A DNA stretch of 43,317 nucleotides from Trichoplax sp. H2. Its lineage: Eukaryota; Placozoa; Uniplacotomia; Trichoplacea. The stretch covers positions 1-43,317 of the forward strand of contig NOWV01000345.1 in the NCBI GenBank assembly GCA_003344405.1, read 5' to 3'. Within the stretch, counting starts at the first letter, position 1, and the number at the start of each line of letters is the position of its first letter. A program made the position numbers and the translations under genes. Positions 10,989 to 32,094 of the stretch are shown one piece after another. The notes beneath the pieces were generated by a model. It saw nothing but the letters and a program-made list of their open reading frames with translations, had not been told where the DNA came from and did no database searches.

Positions 10989-13206
10989 CTATACAGAAAA
11001 TAGATGTTAATTTTGTTTCAATCATACAGCATGATTACGTCTATCTGAGTCTTTAGATATTATAGTACTCGTATTTTCTATATTTAAAGATGAATCGTAT
11101 CTATACTCGTATGTATGCACGTTAACCAAAAAGATCGATGTATATCAACATAAATTATAATTATTAGAGTTGAATGATCAATTCAGTTATTTACGGTAAG
11201 ATATTTCGATCAATAAGCATAGAATCTTTCATCGCTATTTCTGTACGGTAAAATTCGTCAATCTAACAGTTGTAAATCATGTATGCGATCGTAGGGCCTT
11301 TTACATCCATATCTACGATCTTCTAGTGATAGAGTAATCATAAACATGATCAATTGATGAGGTTTCTTGGTCACGGTTGTGCTATAGTATTTATCAACTC
11401 GATCTCATTCTTGGCAGTCATTTCTATTTGATTCCAGTAGGAAAGGATTTAAATTTAACTATCAACGTGATTCTAGTGATGTAGTTATCTTTACCACATC
11501 TCTCATACAACATTCAAATGTTTTTGACTTACGTTATCTTGACTTCCGGAATGCTTTGACTAGTATCATCCGATCGATTACTCTCCATGATGACTTATTG
11601 ACGGTTCCTACTTCCAAAAGAACAACCAAGTTGAGTTAATGATAAGCTATAATCGCTAATCTATCTTGCTACCACAATAATGTGTATGATCGCTGAAAGA
11701 ACAACGCTACCAAGCATATACGAGACTAAGATCAGATGATTAAAATCAGAACCATTAGTTATACCGATCAATGTAAGTTATGTCACTTTCAGTTGCCTAA
11801 ATATAACTAAATTGAACAGCTTATTCGCTTACCTTTCTCTATATTGAATTACGACAGAAACTCATAAGCGTTCTCGATCATTCTTAGACTAATATAAACA
11901 CTTTACAATATTCTAAAAGTCACTACACAACTGAAATTTCCGAACAACTTTATAGGAAACGAATGCGCTTATCACTGCTATTTTTTAAAATAATATTATT
12001 TTGCTTTTACTGTACAATATACATAGATATGCAGTACTGCAGGATACCGACTGATTCACTACTGATATAGGCCTACCAAAAATCTACTCTAACCAGCGAT
12101 ATTCAGTATAGTCTCGAGTTAAATAGGGTTAAGGTTAACGAGGGATCATATTGAGTTCTTGTACAGTAGTTAGGCTTACGACTTAACTTGAACATCGAAG
12201 TAAAATGCATGCAAAAGAAAGCGTCACGTGAGGTAGCCATGAGTCAATAGTATATAGTAATTACCATATTATACTGTCTGCCATCTTCGAGTATCTAGCA
12301 CTCGATAATCTACCCATATAAATGCTATACTAGTGCGGTGTCTTGTGAGTGCTTGATCCGTTGATAGTGATCATGATTATTCTGTAGAGTAACAGAGCTC
12401 TGAGCACGACCAATTTCAGTAAATAACCAAGAGTTGGTACCGAACTGTACTGTATGAGTACATTTAAAGCATATTCTGATCGCAAAATAGGAAAATGATC
12501 CACATAAAAACTACAAAATAGCACAATCTCAAGTGATGATAGAAAAGACGTCTGAAACAGCATTGTTTAGATGTTATATAGTCGTTGAATTTAGTTAGTT
12601 GATCCCGTGCAATCATGCAACTCACAAATACCTTCATGAACAGCTTTCGTTTTAATTCATCATTTTTTATTAAATCAATTTAGCAACATCAACAAAATTC
12701 GTAAAACAACAACGTACATCTAAAGACACCTTTTAACACATCGTATTATATTTGGCCACTATCAAAACTATTCATAAATGTTAAAATATTCCAAATTGAC
12801 ATCGACAAGATTACCTAATTACGCGTATCTAGTTTCATAGCTTACTGCTTCCTAATGTGTCCATTCATAAATGATGAAACAAAATGTTACTGTAACATAC
12901 CTTGCCGCGTACAACGCAACAATAAATTTCGTATGCAGTTAAGGCGTTTATTGCCGAATTTAAATTACTATTATGTCAACCTGCAACACCTTAATGAAAT
13001 AAAATAATAATTTAAAACAAGTATTGTTCCCTTGATAAGACCTCATGATAAGGCCACAGCTACGGGCTAGGATATAATCTAATCTTGAAGTGGATCTAAT
13101 GGTCCCATTTAGCTGCATAACCAGCACAGCATATGCGTAAAAAATGTCAATAACGCTTTCATAGTTATACTGAATATCAATAAAATGGATCTTAATTGTA
13201 TTTCAA
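10989..13206. other. Intergenic interval upstream of the transporter and downstream of FAS1
   Basis: I found no exon I can defend. The first exon of the SLC36-like gene should lie here, and the left-hand limit of FAS1 transcripts lies at the right end; a minus-strand AATAAA (TTTATT on plus) is at about 12948, some 250 bases past the FAS1 stop. Scattered short TACAG/CTGTA motifs occur. Confidence 0.4.
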
Positions 13207-22035
<8,829 letters not shown>

Positions 22036-22119
22036 CTGCAAGAAAATCGGTAAAATCATGTTTGTGAAGGGTATTACTATAAAATGACCATGTATCACAG
22101 CATAATCCCGTAGTATCAT

Positions 22120-22440
22120 TCATTAGAACACAGTCCAGCACGTTTTCTTACTACTGTGGTTCAAGGCCATAAAGGTAAAAGAAAATTGCTGTTTTCTTTT
22201 ACCTCTATGATCAACGTATACTCTGTCCATTCTCCAGCTGTAACCAGCAACTCAACATGCAATGTATATTCATTTACGTTACTGGTACATCTGTTTCATG
22301 CATATGTAAACGTCTTTCATAAACAACACACCAAAAAAAACAACAAATGTAATTATTTGCTTTGGAGCATTTGAAGTTGTAGGACGTTGAGTAAATTTAC
22401 TCTAGGAATTGTAAACACTTTGCATGTTACCTATCGTACT
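22120..22440. other. Region upstream of FAS1 start
   Basis: It probably contains the intron or leader preceding the FAS1 start codon. No coding exon or recognisable promoter element was found. Confidence 0.35.
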
Positions 22441-22444
22441 GACA

Positions 22445-22575
22445 TCCAGTACAGTACAGTACGGTAGAGCGCTTCTGTCATGCTCCAGACTTACAGTATC
22501 GTATGTACTGTAAGGAGTGTATAGTACTGTACACTGTACACGACAGTACTGTATACAGTACAGTATGCATAATGC
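22445..22575. repeat. TACAG/CTGTA repeat cluster upstream of FAS1
   Basis: Several runs of ACAGTAC and GTACTGTA in both orientations occur within about 130 bases, roughly 400-550 bases upstream of the FAS1 ATG. It is the same repeat family as at 235-1290. Confidence 0.8.
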
Positions 22576-24289
22576 GATTCTAGGTACTGAATGAAGGTAA
22601 AAACTGAAAGTAAGATCCAAATTCCATTTTCTCTTATTAATCGGTAGTAATTTCTGTTCTGTTCCAGTGCATCGGAGTTGTTGTTCACTCTAGAAACCTC
22701 GATCAATTCCAAGGAGACATTATGATAAAGAGAATATCAATTCAAATAAAGAAAAATTGCTTATGCACACCGACTGTATGGTTTCTTAATTTCCAAGCCG
22801 TAACTATCGTAACGAATCGCAACAGTGTCATACAGTCACTGCAGATTGAGAACGCATGACTTGATGAATGAGTGCTAATGACGTAACACCCCAACGGAAT
22901 CCCAATTTTTTTTTTTTCAAGTTCTCACAGTCAATTAAAACGGGCTGTTTGGTAATACTTTACTGCCGAGCATTTTATAACATGTTGCTTTATCGAGCTA
23001 ATGTTTAGTATCAATAACATACAAAATTTTAGGAAGTCTTAAAGTATTTTAACTTTGTGAACGCGTAGTTTTCCTTTTCGATATCCCTGCCACAAATAAA
23101 TTCACTGGCAATGTGCGTGCGTTTACATTAGTTAGTTATAATTACAAGCTAATTTGCATTGACGTATTTCCAGCGATTTTGGCAAGCATTTCTAACTTTC
23201 AGTTAGCAAAGCAATCATTCATCAAAACTATTCCTATGGGCAAAGTCAAGAGGCTAGATGGGCATGATTTTGCCTTCCACACTTGTCACTGCATATTCAA
23301 TATTGTGGCAATCTTCACACTACAGTAGATATGAAATCCATGCATGCTTCCAACTAGTTTATACAGTACTATCCTTGCTATGATTATCGATTAAGCGAAT
23401 AGGAATTCTTTCTCATTCTATTAGCAATGAATACTGGAAATTTTCCAATTCTATCAAGCCTACGTGCACTGTAGTCCATTGCAAATCCACTTTCAATTCT
23501 TCCATTACATACTGTATGCGCTACATCGTCTAAAAGTAAATCTTTGTACGAAATTAACCTACGAAATATACAGTACATGTTGCACATGCTTTATGTTCAT
23601 TCATACCTTGATCTTCCGCGATAGCTAAAGGCCTTGGTTATTCAATCAAAATGGATACAGCAAATGATCGCACCGTAATTTTATAGCTTTTGTAGTTTGA
23701 ATACACACTGCTGTGAAAAACTTTTGGTAATTATTGATTATAATTATCCGTTACGTTGCGATTCAATTCAATGCCTACCAGAGCACGTAGAGAGCAGAAA
23801 GAACTGATAGGCGAATAGCAACCACTGATCTACTTTATAACCTGATACGTCCGTTCTTGAAGTAGCAAATAATGCAATTTTCACTTATACTGCGATGAAA
23901 CTGCATAGCCACGAGCTCGCCTGACTATCGCAGTCCTTGTTCAACCAACTAATTCTTGACATCACCTGATTTTTTTTTCTTGAAGTTGATTACACTACAC
24001 TTGCTAAAATACAATTACATTAAGTGAAAAATCCTCCCATTCATTAACTGGCTTTAATTGTCTGCCTCTCGTCATACTTGAAACGAACAAATAGAGCGAT
24101 AAGCTTAGCCAATGGCATAGCGCTTAATTGATCTTAACGTTATATCACGTGGTTGAGCATGCAAACAACTTCGCGCCTCCTTGTCTTTCATATTGTACTG
24201 TCTAGTCTGATTAATTTCGATGGCACCCTGAAAAGACAGAATTGTGCAAGTTCAATCAGTCCCGTACTAGATCAATTCTATAGATCTGA
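22576..24289. other. Intergenic stretch, no supported gene
   Basis: A minus-strand open segment at 23587-23384 reads like protein in part (for example DRIGKFPVFIANRM) and has an AG just upstream (near 23558), but it matches nothing I can name and lacks supporting exons. The rest shows no coding signal. Confidence 0.35.
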
Positions 24290-24900
24290 GGCGATATCCT
24301 TCTACAAGTATATGATATATACTGTACAGTATACCGTATAAATATCATACAGGAATTTCAACGGAATACAACTTTGACTTTTGAACGAAGGGGTGCCATG
24401 GAAAATAATCAGACTCTGTATGTACAGTACAGTATGCAAGTGTCCAGCGGTACAATGTACTGTACTGTACTATACTGTACTGCACGTAAAGTGTTCATTA
24501 CCCACGAATCATCTGTCATTATTGTGTATAATCATGTCACATGCCATGCAATGTCACACCACCGGTTGTACAGTATACAGTAAGTCCTGCACAGTGTAAA
24601 GTGCTACTGTACTCTAGACATGGACTGTAGCTTACTTTTTTACTGCAATACTATACTGTACGGTGTACAGTACCCACGAATCACCTGCCATTATTGTGTA
24701 TAATCATGTCACGTGCATGCAATGTCACACCACCGGTTGTACAAAGTACTGTACAGTACAGTGTAAAGTACTGTACTACGCTAGACATAGACTACTGCAC
24801 ATTTTTTTACTGCATTACTATGCAATGGTTCTGCTCCATGCACCGCTGTACTTACAGTCCAAAGTACTGTATGATCACACCAACGGCATTATACTGTACT
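24290..24900. repeat. 172 bp tandem duplication within TACAG/CTGTA repeats
   Basis: A block beginning CCCACGAATCA at 24501 recurs at 24673, a spacing of 172. It includes the shared core CACACCACCGGTTGTAC and a T-rich tract, and the copies differ at scattered bases. Flanks and junctions are made of TACAG/CTGTA runs in both orientations. Open frames across this stretch follow from the duplication and are not genes. Confidence 0.9.
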
Positions 24901-26438
24901 AGAAGTTAATCACTAGCTTTGACCGATGACCATGACCATAACCCGCAACAAAATCTCCTTGTGCTGTGATAGTGAATGATTGCAGGTGCTAAATCAATAT
25001 TATTCAAAGCAAACAGTGATCGTCTAAAAAGATCGCAATCTTCTTTACCGATCACAGCGAACTGCAGAAATTGAACCTGTTGAATGACTGCATACTGTCC
25101 TGTCCATTCTATAAGCTCATCTGCGTGCATTTCCTTTTGATCAGCTGATGTCCATTCATGAATGAATTATTTTCCATTAAGTTAAACACTTACTGTACTA
25201 TAGTCTCCGACCCTCAAGGGACATTGGGTGATTGGGGGCCATTGAGGACATTAGAGGATGGCGTGATGTCCAACAGGTACACTTATGGTCCAGTACAGGA
25301 CTGCTGACTAATAAGACGTCGACTGGCATACTCCATTACTCATCCAATTGAGATTTTGGCTGAGGAACTTCAAAAAGTGGGCCTGTTCTCAGGGACTCTT
25401 CTGTCAACTATGGATAAGACAGGATTGTACTCCCATCTCGGAATATCACTGTATACAATGTCTTCATTACACACAACTAACTATTAGACCCGATCTCAAG
25501 ATTAAATTTATAGTTGTCATGTTCCACTTTACGATTGGTCCTTAAAATTTGACTCATTTTTCACGAAACGTTGCAGTGCAATAATCTTCCCTGGAAAACT
25601 TCAATACAGTACTGGTATAGATTGTTGCATATAATTAATTATTGAAGGTATACCAGATGGATCCAACCAGATTAGTCAAATTAAATAATTATGAATTTGG
25701 AGCATGCAGCCATGCAAAACATGACATGGTCGCTATTTCCAAACAAATAATTTTTGAAAATCACTTCTTAAATCGATAAATCGATGCATTGTTACACCAA
25801 AAAATTAGACGTTCGCTACATCTGTGAATAATATAATTTACTATTTGTGCAATTAGTTATACTAGTGAATTTCCACTTCAATGAGCTGGAACGCATTCTA
25901 CACAAAATAATCCATTAAAAGAAAATTCATATTAAATTATCATACTATACTCTTATATGCTTCTTTACAAGATTGGATAATGATATATTTGTCTTAACGG
26001 AAAATTACCTATTTCATGCATGGACTACAAAATGTTGAACGTTTAGTTAGGCCATGACGACATGCATCGATATATCTAGTAGTCCATGGTTTCATGCTAC
26101 TAGTAACTTCCCTACGTTTGCCTGCTCATACCAGCTACATTTTAAGGCATGGTTTTGATTAAAGCATCCAATGACGGTATTGAATCTGATTAGGAATGAT
26201 TTGCGATACTTGATTTTACTACAGTAGGTACAGTATATGACTAAATAATATAAAATAGCAGAGTAGATTATCCATCGCATTGATACTGAGACATTCCAAA
26301 AAAAAAAAGCTCTAGTGATGTCGTAATGCCACTGTGATGTTGTTGTAAATCACCTATAGACAATTAGACATAGACATGTTCAGTCACACAACAATTAATT
26401 TATTAATTTATTCCTTCCAAACCCCGTGACTCAACGAC
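24901..26438. other. Intergenic stretch, no supported gene
   Basis: A minus-strand open segment at 25130-24906 has protein-like composition (for example QFLQFAVIGKEDCDLFRRSL) but no recognised family or splice partner. A short poly-A run lies near 26299. Nothing else is supported. Confidence 0.35.
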
Positions 26439-29361
26439 ATGGTGCGCCATTATCCAATTCGAGTATGCAATGTACTGTATAATGTATATGCCAATTTCGC
26501 TAGCATAGTGTACAAAGTAAAACACCTTGAAGAACATAGTAGATTAACCGCCACACTTGTAGATGCAATCACTAAACAAACGATGCCAACTAAAATGGCG
26601 GCCTACTCTGATTTAAATATAATAACCGAAAATTCACCGTTGCACATATTGGCAATCCAATGCCATCAATGGGAAACTGAAGATATATCCATTACTACGT
26701 TCATGAGTAGGCTGGAAACTTTACAAGATAATTTAAATATACAAGATGGTCCGAACAGATTACATTTATCCTGTACCGATGAAATGCAAATGCTGACGTA
26801 CTGCTCTAATTTGCCATGTTTACAAAGTACGAAGACTTCGGACGCTGAATTAAAAATTAACTTACTACTAAATCATATGATGTCTCCATCGTCATGGGTT
26901 AGATGTGTTACATGTAGCTTATTGAGAAACCTATGGTTAACATTAGATTCCTGCGGTAAACATTTTATTGTACAAAGTAAGTACGCGACCTTTGCCTCTA
27001 ATGTTATCATCATAGTAGCATAGTAATCTTAATGATAGTCAAAATATGAGCCATCCTTCCCTGCTTTCCTTGGCTACTATGAAATGATAATACTGCATCG
27101 AAACAGGGAGAAGTACTTGTGCCGTAGCCTTACGTAATTCTCCGTTGATATTGTGATGATTTATTATACGCATACGTTCATATTAGTATTAAAAGGAAGA
27201 TAAAAGTCTATTGGAGGCATTGAACCAAAAATTCATGTCATGAACTTGTCTGGTTAGCTACTTTCCAATATGTATTCAGAGTTAACATTTTAGTAAAGTA
27301 TCGTTCCTAACTATCGTTATACCAATTTCGTCGTCGTATAGTTTACTTGTTCGATCAAAGAAGAAACTTTTCGCTGTAGCTTGATGAAATAATCTGCTGA
27401 TACAATACTACAGTGGTTCATATCGAATTAGATCTTGCTTACCGTAGTCCCTGATTATGTGGCATTTCATAAAGTACCAAGCCTTAAACCAAAATCATAA
27501 TTAATTTGTTTTCACTTGCGCATGTACCACCACCATCTGTAGCTACCTGTAAATTAACACAGTTATACACCTACAGCAGGTTAATATGTAATGCACGTCG
27601 ATGCTTGGCTAGGCAGTCTCAATCAAGATTGTCTTCTGTGTTAATGTATGCTAATCTCTTTATACAGGATTAAGTAGATTGGCGGTATCGCACAGATTGT
27701 AATTATATGTGCACGTAACATGCATATAATCATGTTGCACACCATCATCTTGCATTGTGGTAAAAATCTTTAACGTTAATTTACTATTTTACTAATATTC
27801 AAAATATTTTTACCTTTGCTTCTTCTATTAATTTTAGCTACTATCCTCTGTAAAAATTTAATGATAGCACTTAATGACAGTTTATCCAAGAAGTCCGTAA
27901 GGTAAATATGTTTATGTGTAAAATTAAAGTTTTAAATTAAGATATTACCTGAAATTAATATGGAAACACACTTTCATAAACTTGGCCAGATAACGCCATC
28001 TTTGTCGCTCAGTACAGTAATATGCGTACGTATTCGTATCCTATTAACAGAAACAAATTTATGGTCATTTTCTGTAAGGTCTTCGATGGATCATTCGGTG
28101 GGTTATTACTACGGGGTACCATATAATAACCACCTCACAACACTAATACACTAAATTTCCAGATATTGTGTTGTATAAATAACTTTGCAGATAGAAACCT
28201 ACTGCAAGATTAACATTCTACATCATATTTATTTCATCAATTAATAATTTCATTACAGTTTTTTAACATGATTTTAACCGACTAGTATGCAAGATATTGG
28301 CGCAACGCAATAAACTGAATCGGTTACACTTAATACTTATTTTGCTTGCCTGTTCTAGGTTTGACACAAGTGTATGTATCTGTTTGGCTTCATTGACAAT
28401 CATATCCAGTTCAGCGATTAAGAAATTGTCATCGTTACGATTATCTAGACCATTTGTTGCTTTATCTATGGCCACTATACTAGAAGTACTCAATCACAAA
28501 TTTGATAAAGTAAACAATCCGTCATCGATATTAATTTATAGGGTAAGAATATTTCATAATCTCACCGAAAACATTATTTCTTAATATAGTACTCCCTATC
28601 ATTATAGTTTATCTAGAAGTAATCTTTCAACTAGTATCATATTAATGCTCAGCAGCACAGAAAATACTGCAAATAGGTGAATAGATATCAATCTTATTAT
28701 ATACTACTGAAATCATAAAGCATTTTATCACCTCACCTCTAATTTAAATATATAACCATGCGTAAACTTACCATCAAATCCATCATTACAGGTTGCAGCA
28801 GATAGCCTTGAAAGATTGATCCATATTAGCAATCTGTGGCTAGAAGCACTAAATGTTACTCAATGCTATCAATGCATACAGTCCTATTACGAAGCCATTA
28901 TAACTCACTTTCAAATTGTAGGGGATGATTGGACGTGCTGTAAAATATTAGGCATCCTAAATCATGACGATGTTTTCTCTACATTTGCTAGTCAAAGTAG
29001 TATCTTAAGTAATATAGCAACACTCTTAACTGATGCATTAAAGCCTTATAAAGGTTGGTTTGTTACTGGAGTAAGATTTCTTGTTTTAAGAAATATTTGA
29101 ATTTAATCAATCCTTAATTCCAAATATTTTTATATTTAAATATTCGTACTAGATGGAGATTTACTAGAATTGCGTTGGGCTATTTTACACTTCATAATGC
29201 GTTACGCAAAGTTACGCCTAGGAAATCATTTAATGCATTACGGAAAGCTTGACCGAGATAACAGTTTAACCCTAATTAAGAATGGATGCTGTGAAGAATC
29301 GCAAGTAAAAAAGCTTAAGGAATATTTAGCTAGTCTTCCACCCAGGGATGACGATAGCTAA
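26439..29361 (+). CDS. Unrecognised protein, probably all-helical (HEAT/ARM-like), 5 exons
   Basis: Exons: 26439-26976, 27838-27901, 28359-28542, 28792-29053 and 29153-29361. Phases agree and the model gives 418 residues ending LASLPPRDDDS. The exon 4 donor is a weak GTTGGT at 29054: the stronger GTAAGA at 29071 would put the last exon out of frame. The protein is rich in Leu, Ile, Ser and Cys and reads as a chain of amphipathic helices, for example SSWVRCVTCSLLRNLW (exon 1) and ELRWAILHFIMRYAKL (exon 5), as in HEAT or armadillo repeat scaffolds. There is no signal peptide, membrane segment or catalytic motif that I can name. The ELRW segment faintly recalls repeats of BRAT1, but not enough to call it. 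The start is the first ATG after an in-frame stop; earlier exons are possible. It is the only plus-strand gene within the FAS cluster, lying between FAS1 and the FAS relic. Confidence 0.72.
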
Positions 29362-29779
29362 TAATGGTTCCTTCACGGTCAATTTATGTCGGAATACTTA
29401 AATGAAAAATTTTACATTTTCATTATTAATGAAAAAAGAACGACAAAAATGTTCGCTTATACTTGCAAAATATTAAATAATCTACATTTTTTTAAACTGA
29501 TATACTTAGGATTACTTTAGGTAAATTAATTACAATATTATCGACAATGGTTTATTGAAATGAATGACTATATTTACTGTACATAAAATGATAATATAAC
29601 TTGTTTGAATCAGTCACGATATAGAATTCTGAAGAAAGCGCTCATATAGTTATCTGCGAATGTAAGTAGGAATGCCGTATCGAAACGTTTCTGATAAAAT
29701 AAATTAGATATTAAAAGGTAAATGCTAAGTATAATTATTTTATTTTATAAATGCCCACTTAACTAATAACAAACAGAGT
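29362..29779. other. Intergenic, AT-rich, no gene seen
   Basis: This is the 3' flank of the unrecognised plus-strand gene. It contains no recognisable coding or RNA feature. Homology to the downstream flank of FAS2 begins at about its right edge. Confidence 0.4.
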
Positions 29780-30875
29780 TAAATAATAAAAACTAGTTCA
29801 GTACGTATTTGTGCGTATGATATACAAGTCCATACGTAGATATATACTCTTTCATACATATTTATCGGAGCAATCCTTGTAGTATCGCCGTAAAATTTCA
29901 ATTTCAATGCCAGCATTAGTAACTTATTTTCTTACATAAATTTAGATAAACCTATTTCAAGCGTAGTTGTCTACCTGAAGTATACTAATCATAATATTTT
30001 AACAATTTCATTGAAATACGAATGTGCTGTTATCTAGTTATTCAAGTTTCGAAGTTATATAACTAGCAATATTAACTGAATTCTCGTCATGCAATATAAG
30101 GACATGATTGCTTTCTATCATATTTTCTTATACTTTTCCATCATATTGCACTTGCTGTCTGTACTCATTGCCTAGAGCTATTGCTATTTCATCTCTGCCT
30201 GACGCTGCTACTATGTATATGTTTCCATGCAGTTTTGATGGTACATAATCATAGGCAATTTTATTTAAATTAATAGTCGAATTACTATAGCAACCCATGC
30301 TAAAATTTTCGCTTACTATTAGGATGTTCCCTCATAATTAACGATACAATATGAAAAATTTCCTGTTCAATCGATGCTAAACTAGTAAATTTATCGACAA
30401 GAGTATCGTGATAAATATTAGAAATGTAAGCTTGAATAAAATAAAATAGCATTTCAGAATAGTTAGTATACGTTATCGTCAGTAAGCTCTTTTCGATATC
30501 GCTCTCAATAAAAATCTACAAACGATCACTCGTAGAGCAATACGATCCTTCCATCAAAAATAACACTTGTACATTGTCGTTCGATTCTCGTTGTAGCTCC
30601 ACATAAACGAAATTTTCGCTGATCAAGTGATGAGATCTGATTATCGCTGCTAAAGTTACTTCCACGATTTGCTTGTATAAAAGCGGAAACTATTGGATGC
30701 TTATTAAATAGTAATGTTTCCATAACTTTTAAATGAGAAATTATTCGTTGTGGTAACACACCTGCGATCGGTGTATTATTATCGCCTATTAGACGATCAA
30801 ATATCGTACCAGTATCTCCGATAGCTCTTCACTATATTGATAGAGCGATATACATTAGGCTTCTAACTCCTCTAA
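29780..30875 (-). pseudogene. Relic of a FAS 3' end (end of KR plus TE), internally deleted
   Basis: This segment aligns base by base with the 3' end and downstream flank of FAS2 (about 31860-33470). From 30875 to about 30620 it matches the post-KR linker (for example LPQRIIS and NKHPIVSAFIQANRG). It then jumps: about 525 bases encoding the whole ACP and the start of TE are absent, and a second deletion of about 44 bases removes the GYSYG nucleophile of the thioesterase. From about 30600 down to 30058 the rest of TE is present but broken by several small insertions, deletions and stops. Homology continues past the stop into the 3' flank, so this was a genomic duplication and not a processed copy. 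No KS, MAT, DH, ER or main KR body remains nearby. Confidence 0.9.
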
Positions 30876-32094
30876 ATTGAAATTATAACGGTGTAGCAAA
30901 AGAAATAATATCATAATTATAGTTATATATGCAATATATACTTGTCACGGACTACTTTCCGACAAGTTTACTAGTCTAATGCAAAGCACTTACAGTGAGT
31001 TTCTCTAAAGATGACTGCCCTAATCTTATATAAGTGTATATACAGTAGTATTTTGACCATAACACCTAAGATCTACCCTTCTAAAAAGCACACCATCACT
31101 AAAAATACTATACTCTATTCTATAGTACAACTTTATACAGTGAATTCGCAACCAGCTATTTTCGATAAAATCAGCTCTACAGTAACACTGAAATACTGTG
31201 AACATTAATATTTCTATAAACTCTGTAGTTTTAGGTAACGTAATGTCGTAACAATACTACAGCGTACTACATGTAAGTACGCAAACGAGTAAATAATATT
31301 TTTTGGTAATAAAACACCAAATATCGCGTCTAATAAAATTCACATGATTATGCAATAATATTCTACTCTTTCCTTGATTTATTAGTACGTGAAATATTTG
31401 TCTGCAGTTTATTTTATAAAATCGTAAGTCATTACATTCATCAAATTGCTGCTGATATTTTTTAACAAAAACAGATTATTAACCTTACGATGATTAGAGT
31501 GATAATAAAAATGTTTTTAATTATGCTTATTTATTTCTCAAATGTGCTAGTACGTGAATTAACAGAAAAGCCATAATTACTTCAAATAAGATATAGTAAT
31601 ACCACAAAAAACATGATTATAATGTCTACAAAAAAGCAAGTTAACGTAAATTGTAAAATCATGGATTTTACTGTATAATACGAAGCCGTGATTTAGGAAT
31701 GATTGCAAGATATTAAGTATAATTAACAGCACAAGTACTTATAATACTATAACGAATAAATGACAGACTTGATATTTAAGATATACTTTAAATAATCCAT
31801 AATTGTTTTCAATTATATTATCATAACATACTTAGGAATAAGTAATACGGATGTAAAGACTTATAAACTAGTTCAGTGTTTATTCATGCATGTAATATAA
31901 CCATAGAGCACACATGTTTATAAAAGCAGGTTATGTAATATCGCTTTAAAATCATAACTTCAATAATAGCATTAGTGGCTTGTTTTCTTACATCAACACA
32001 AATAAACCTATTTTCAAGTGTGATTATTGACCTAAAGTATACTGATCACAATACTTAAACTACTTTATTGAGATGAAAACACGCTGTTATCTTC
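30876..32094. other. Intergenic, downstream of FAS2
   Basis: The right part (from about 31860) is the FAS2 3' flank that is shared with the relic at 29780-30057. The rest is AT-rich with no coding exon seen. Confidence 0.5.

Noticed and set aside
12330-12563. Minus-strand open frame that might be the missing first exon of the SLC36-like gene
   Set aside because: The sequence does not resemble a transporter N-terminus and no donor in the right phase was found.
24374-24909. Overlapping plus-strand open frames with repeated peptides
   Set aside because: The repeated peptides arise from the 172 bp DNA duplication and change frame between copies.
28263-28493. Minus-strand open frame with a plausible helical peptide
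   Set aside because: It overlaps the plus-strand exon at 28359-28542, which fits both neighbouring exons in phase; two coding strands here are unlikely.
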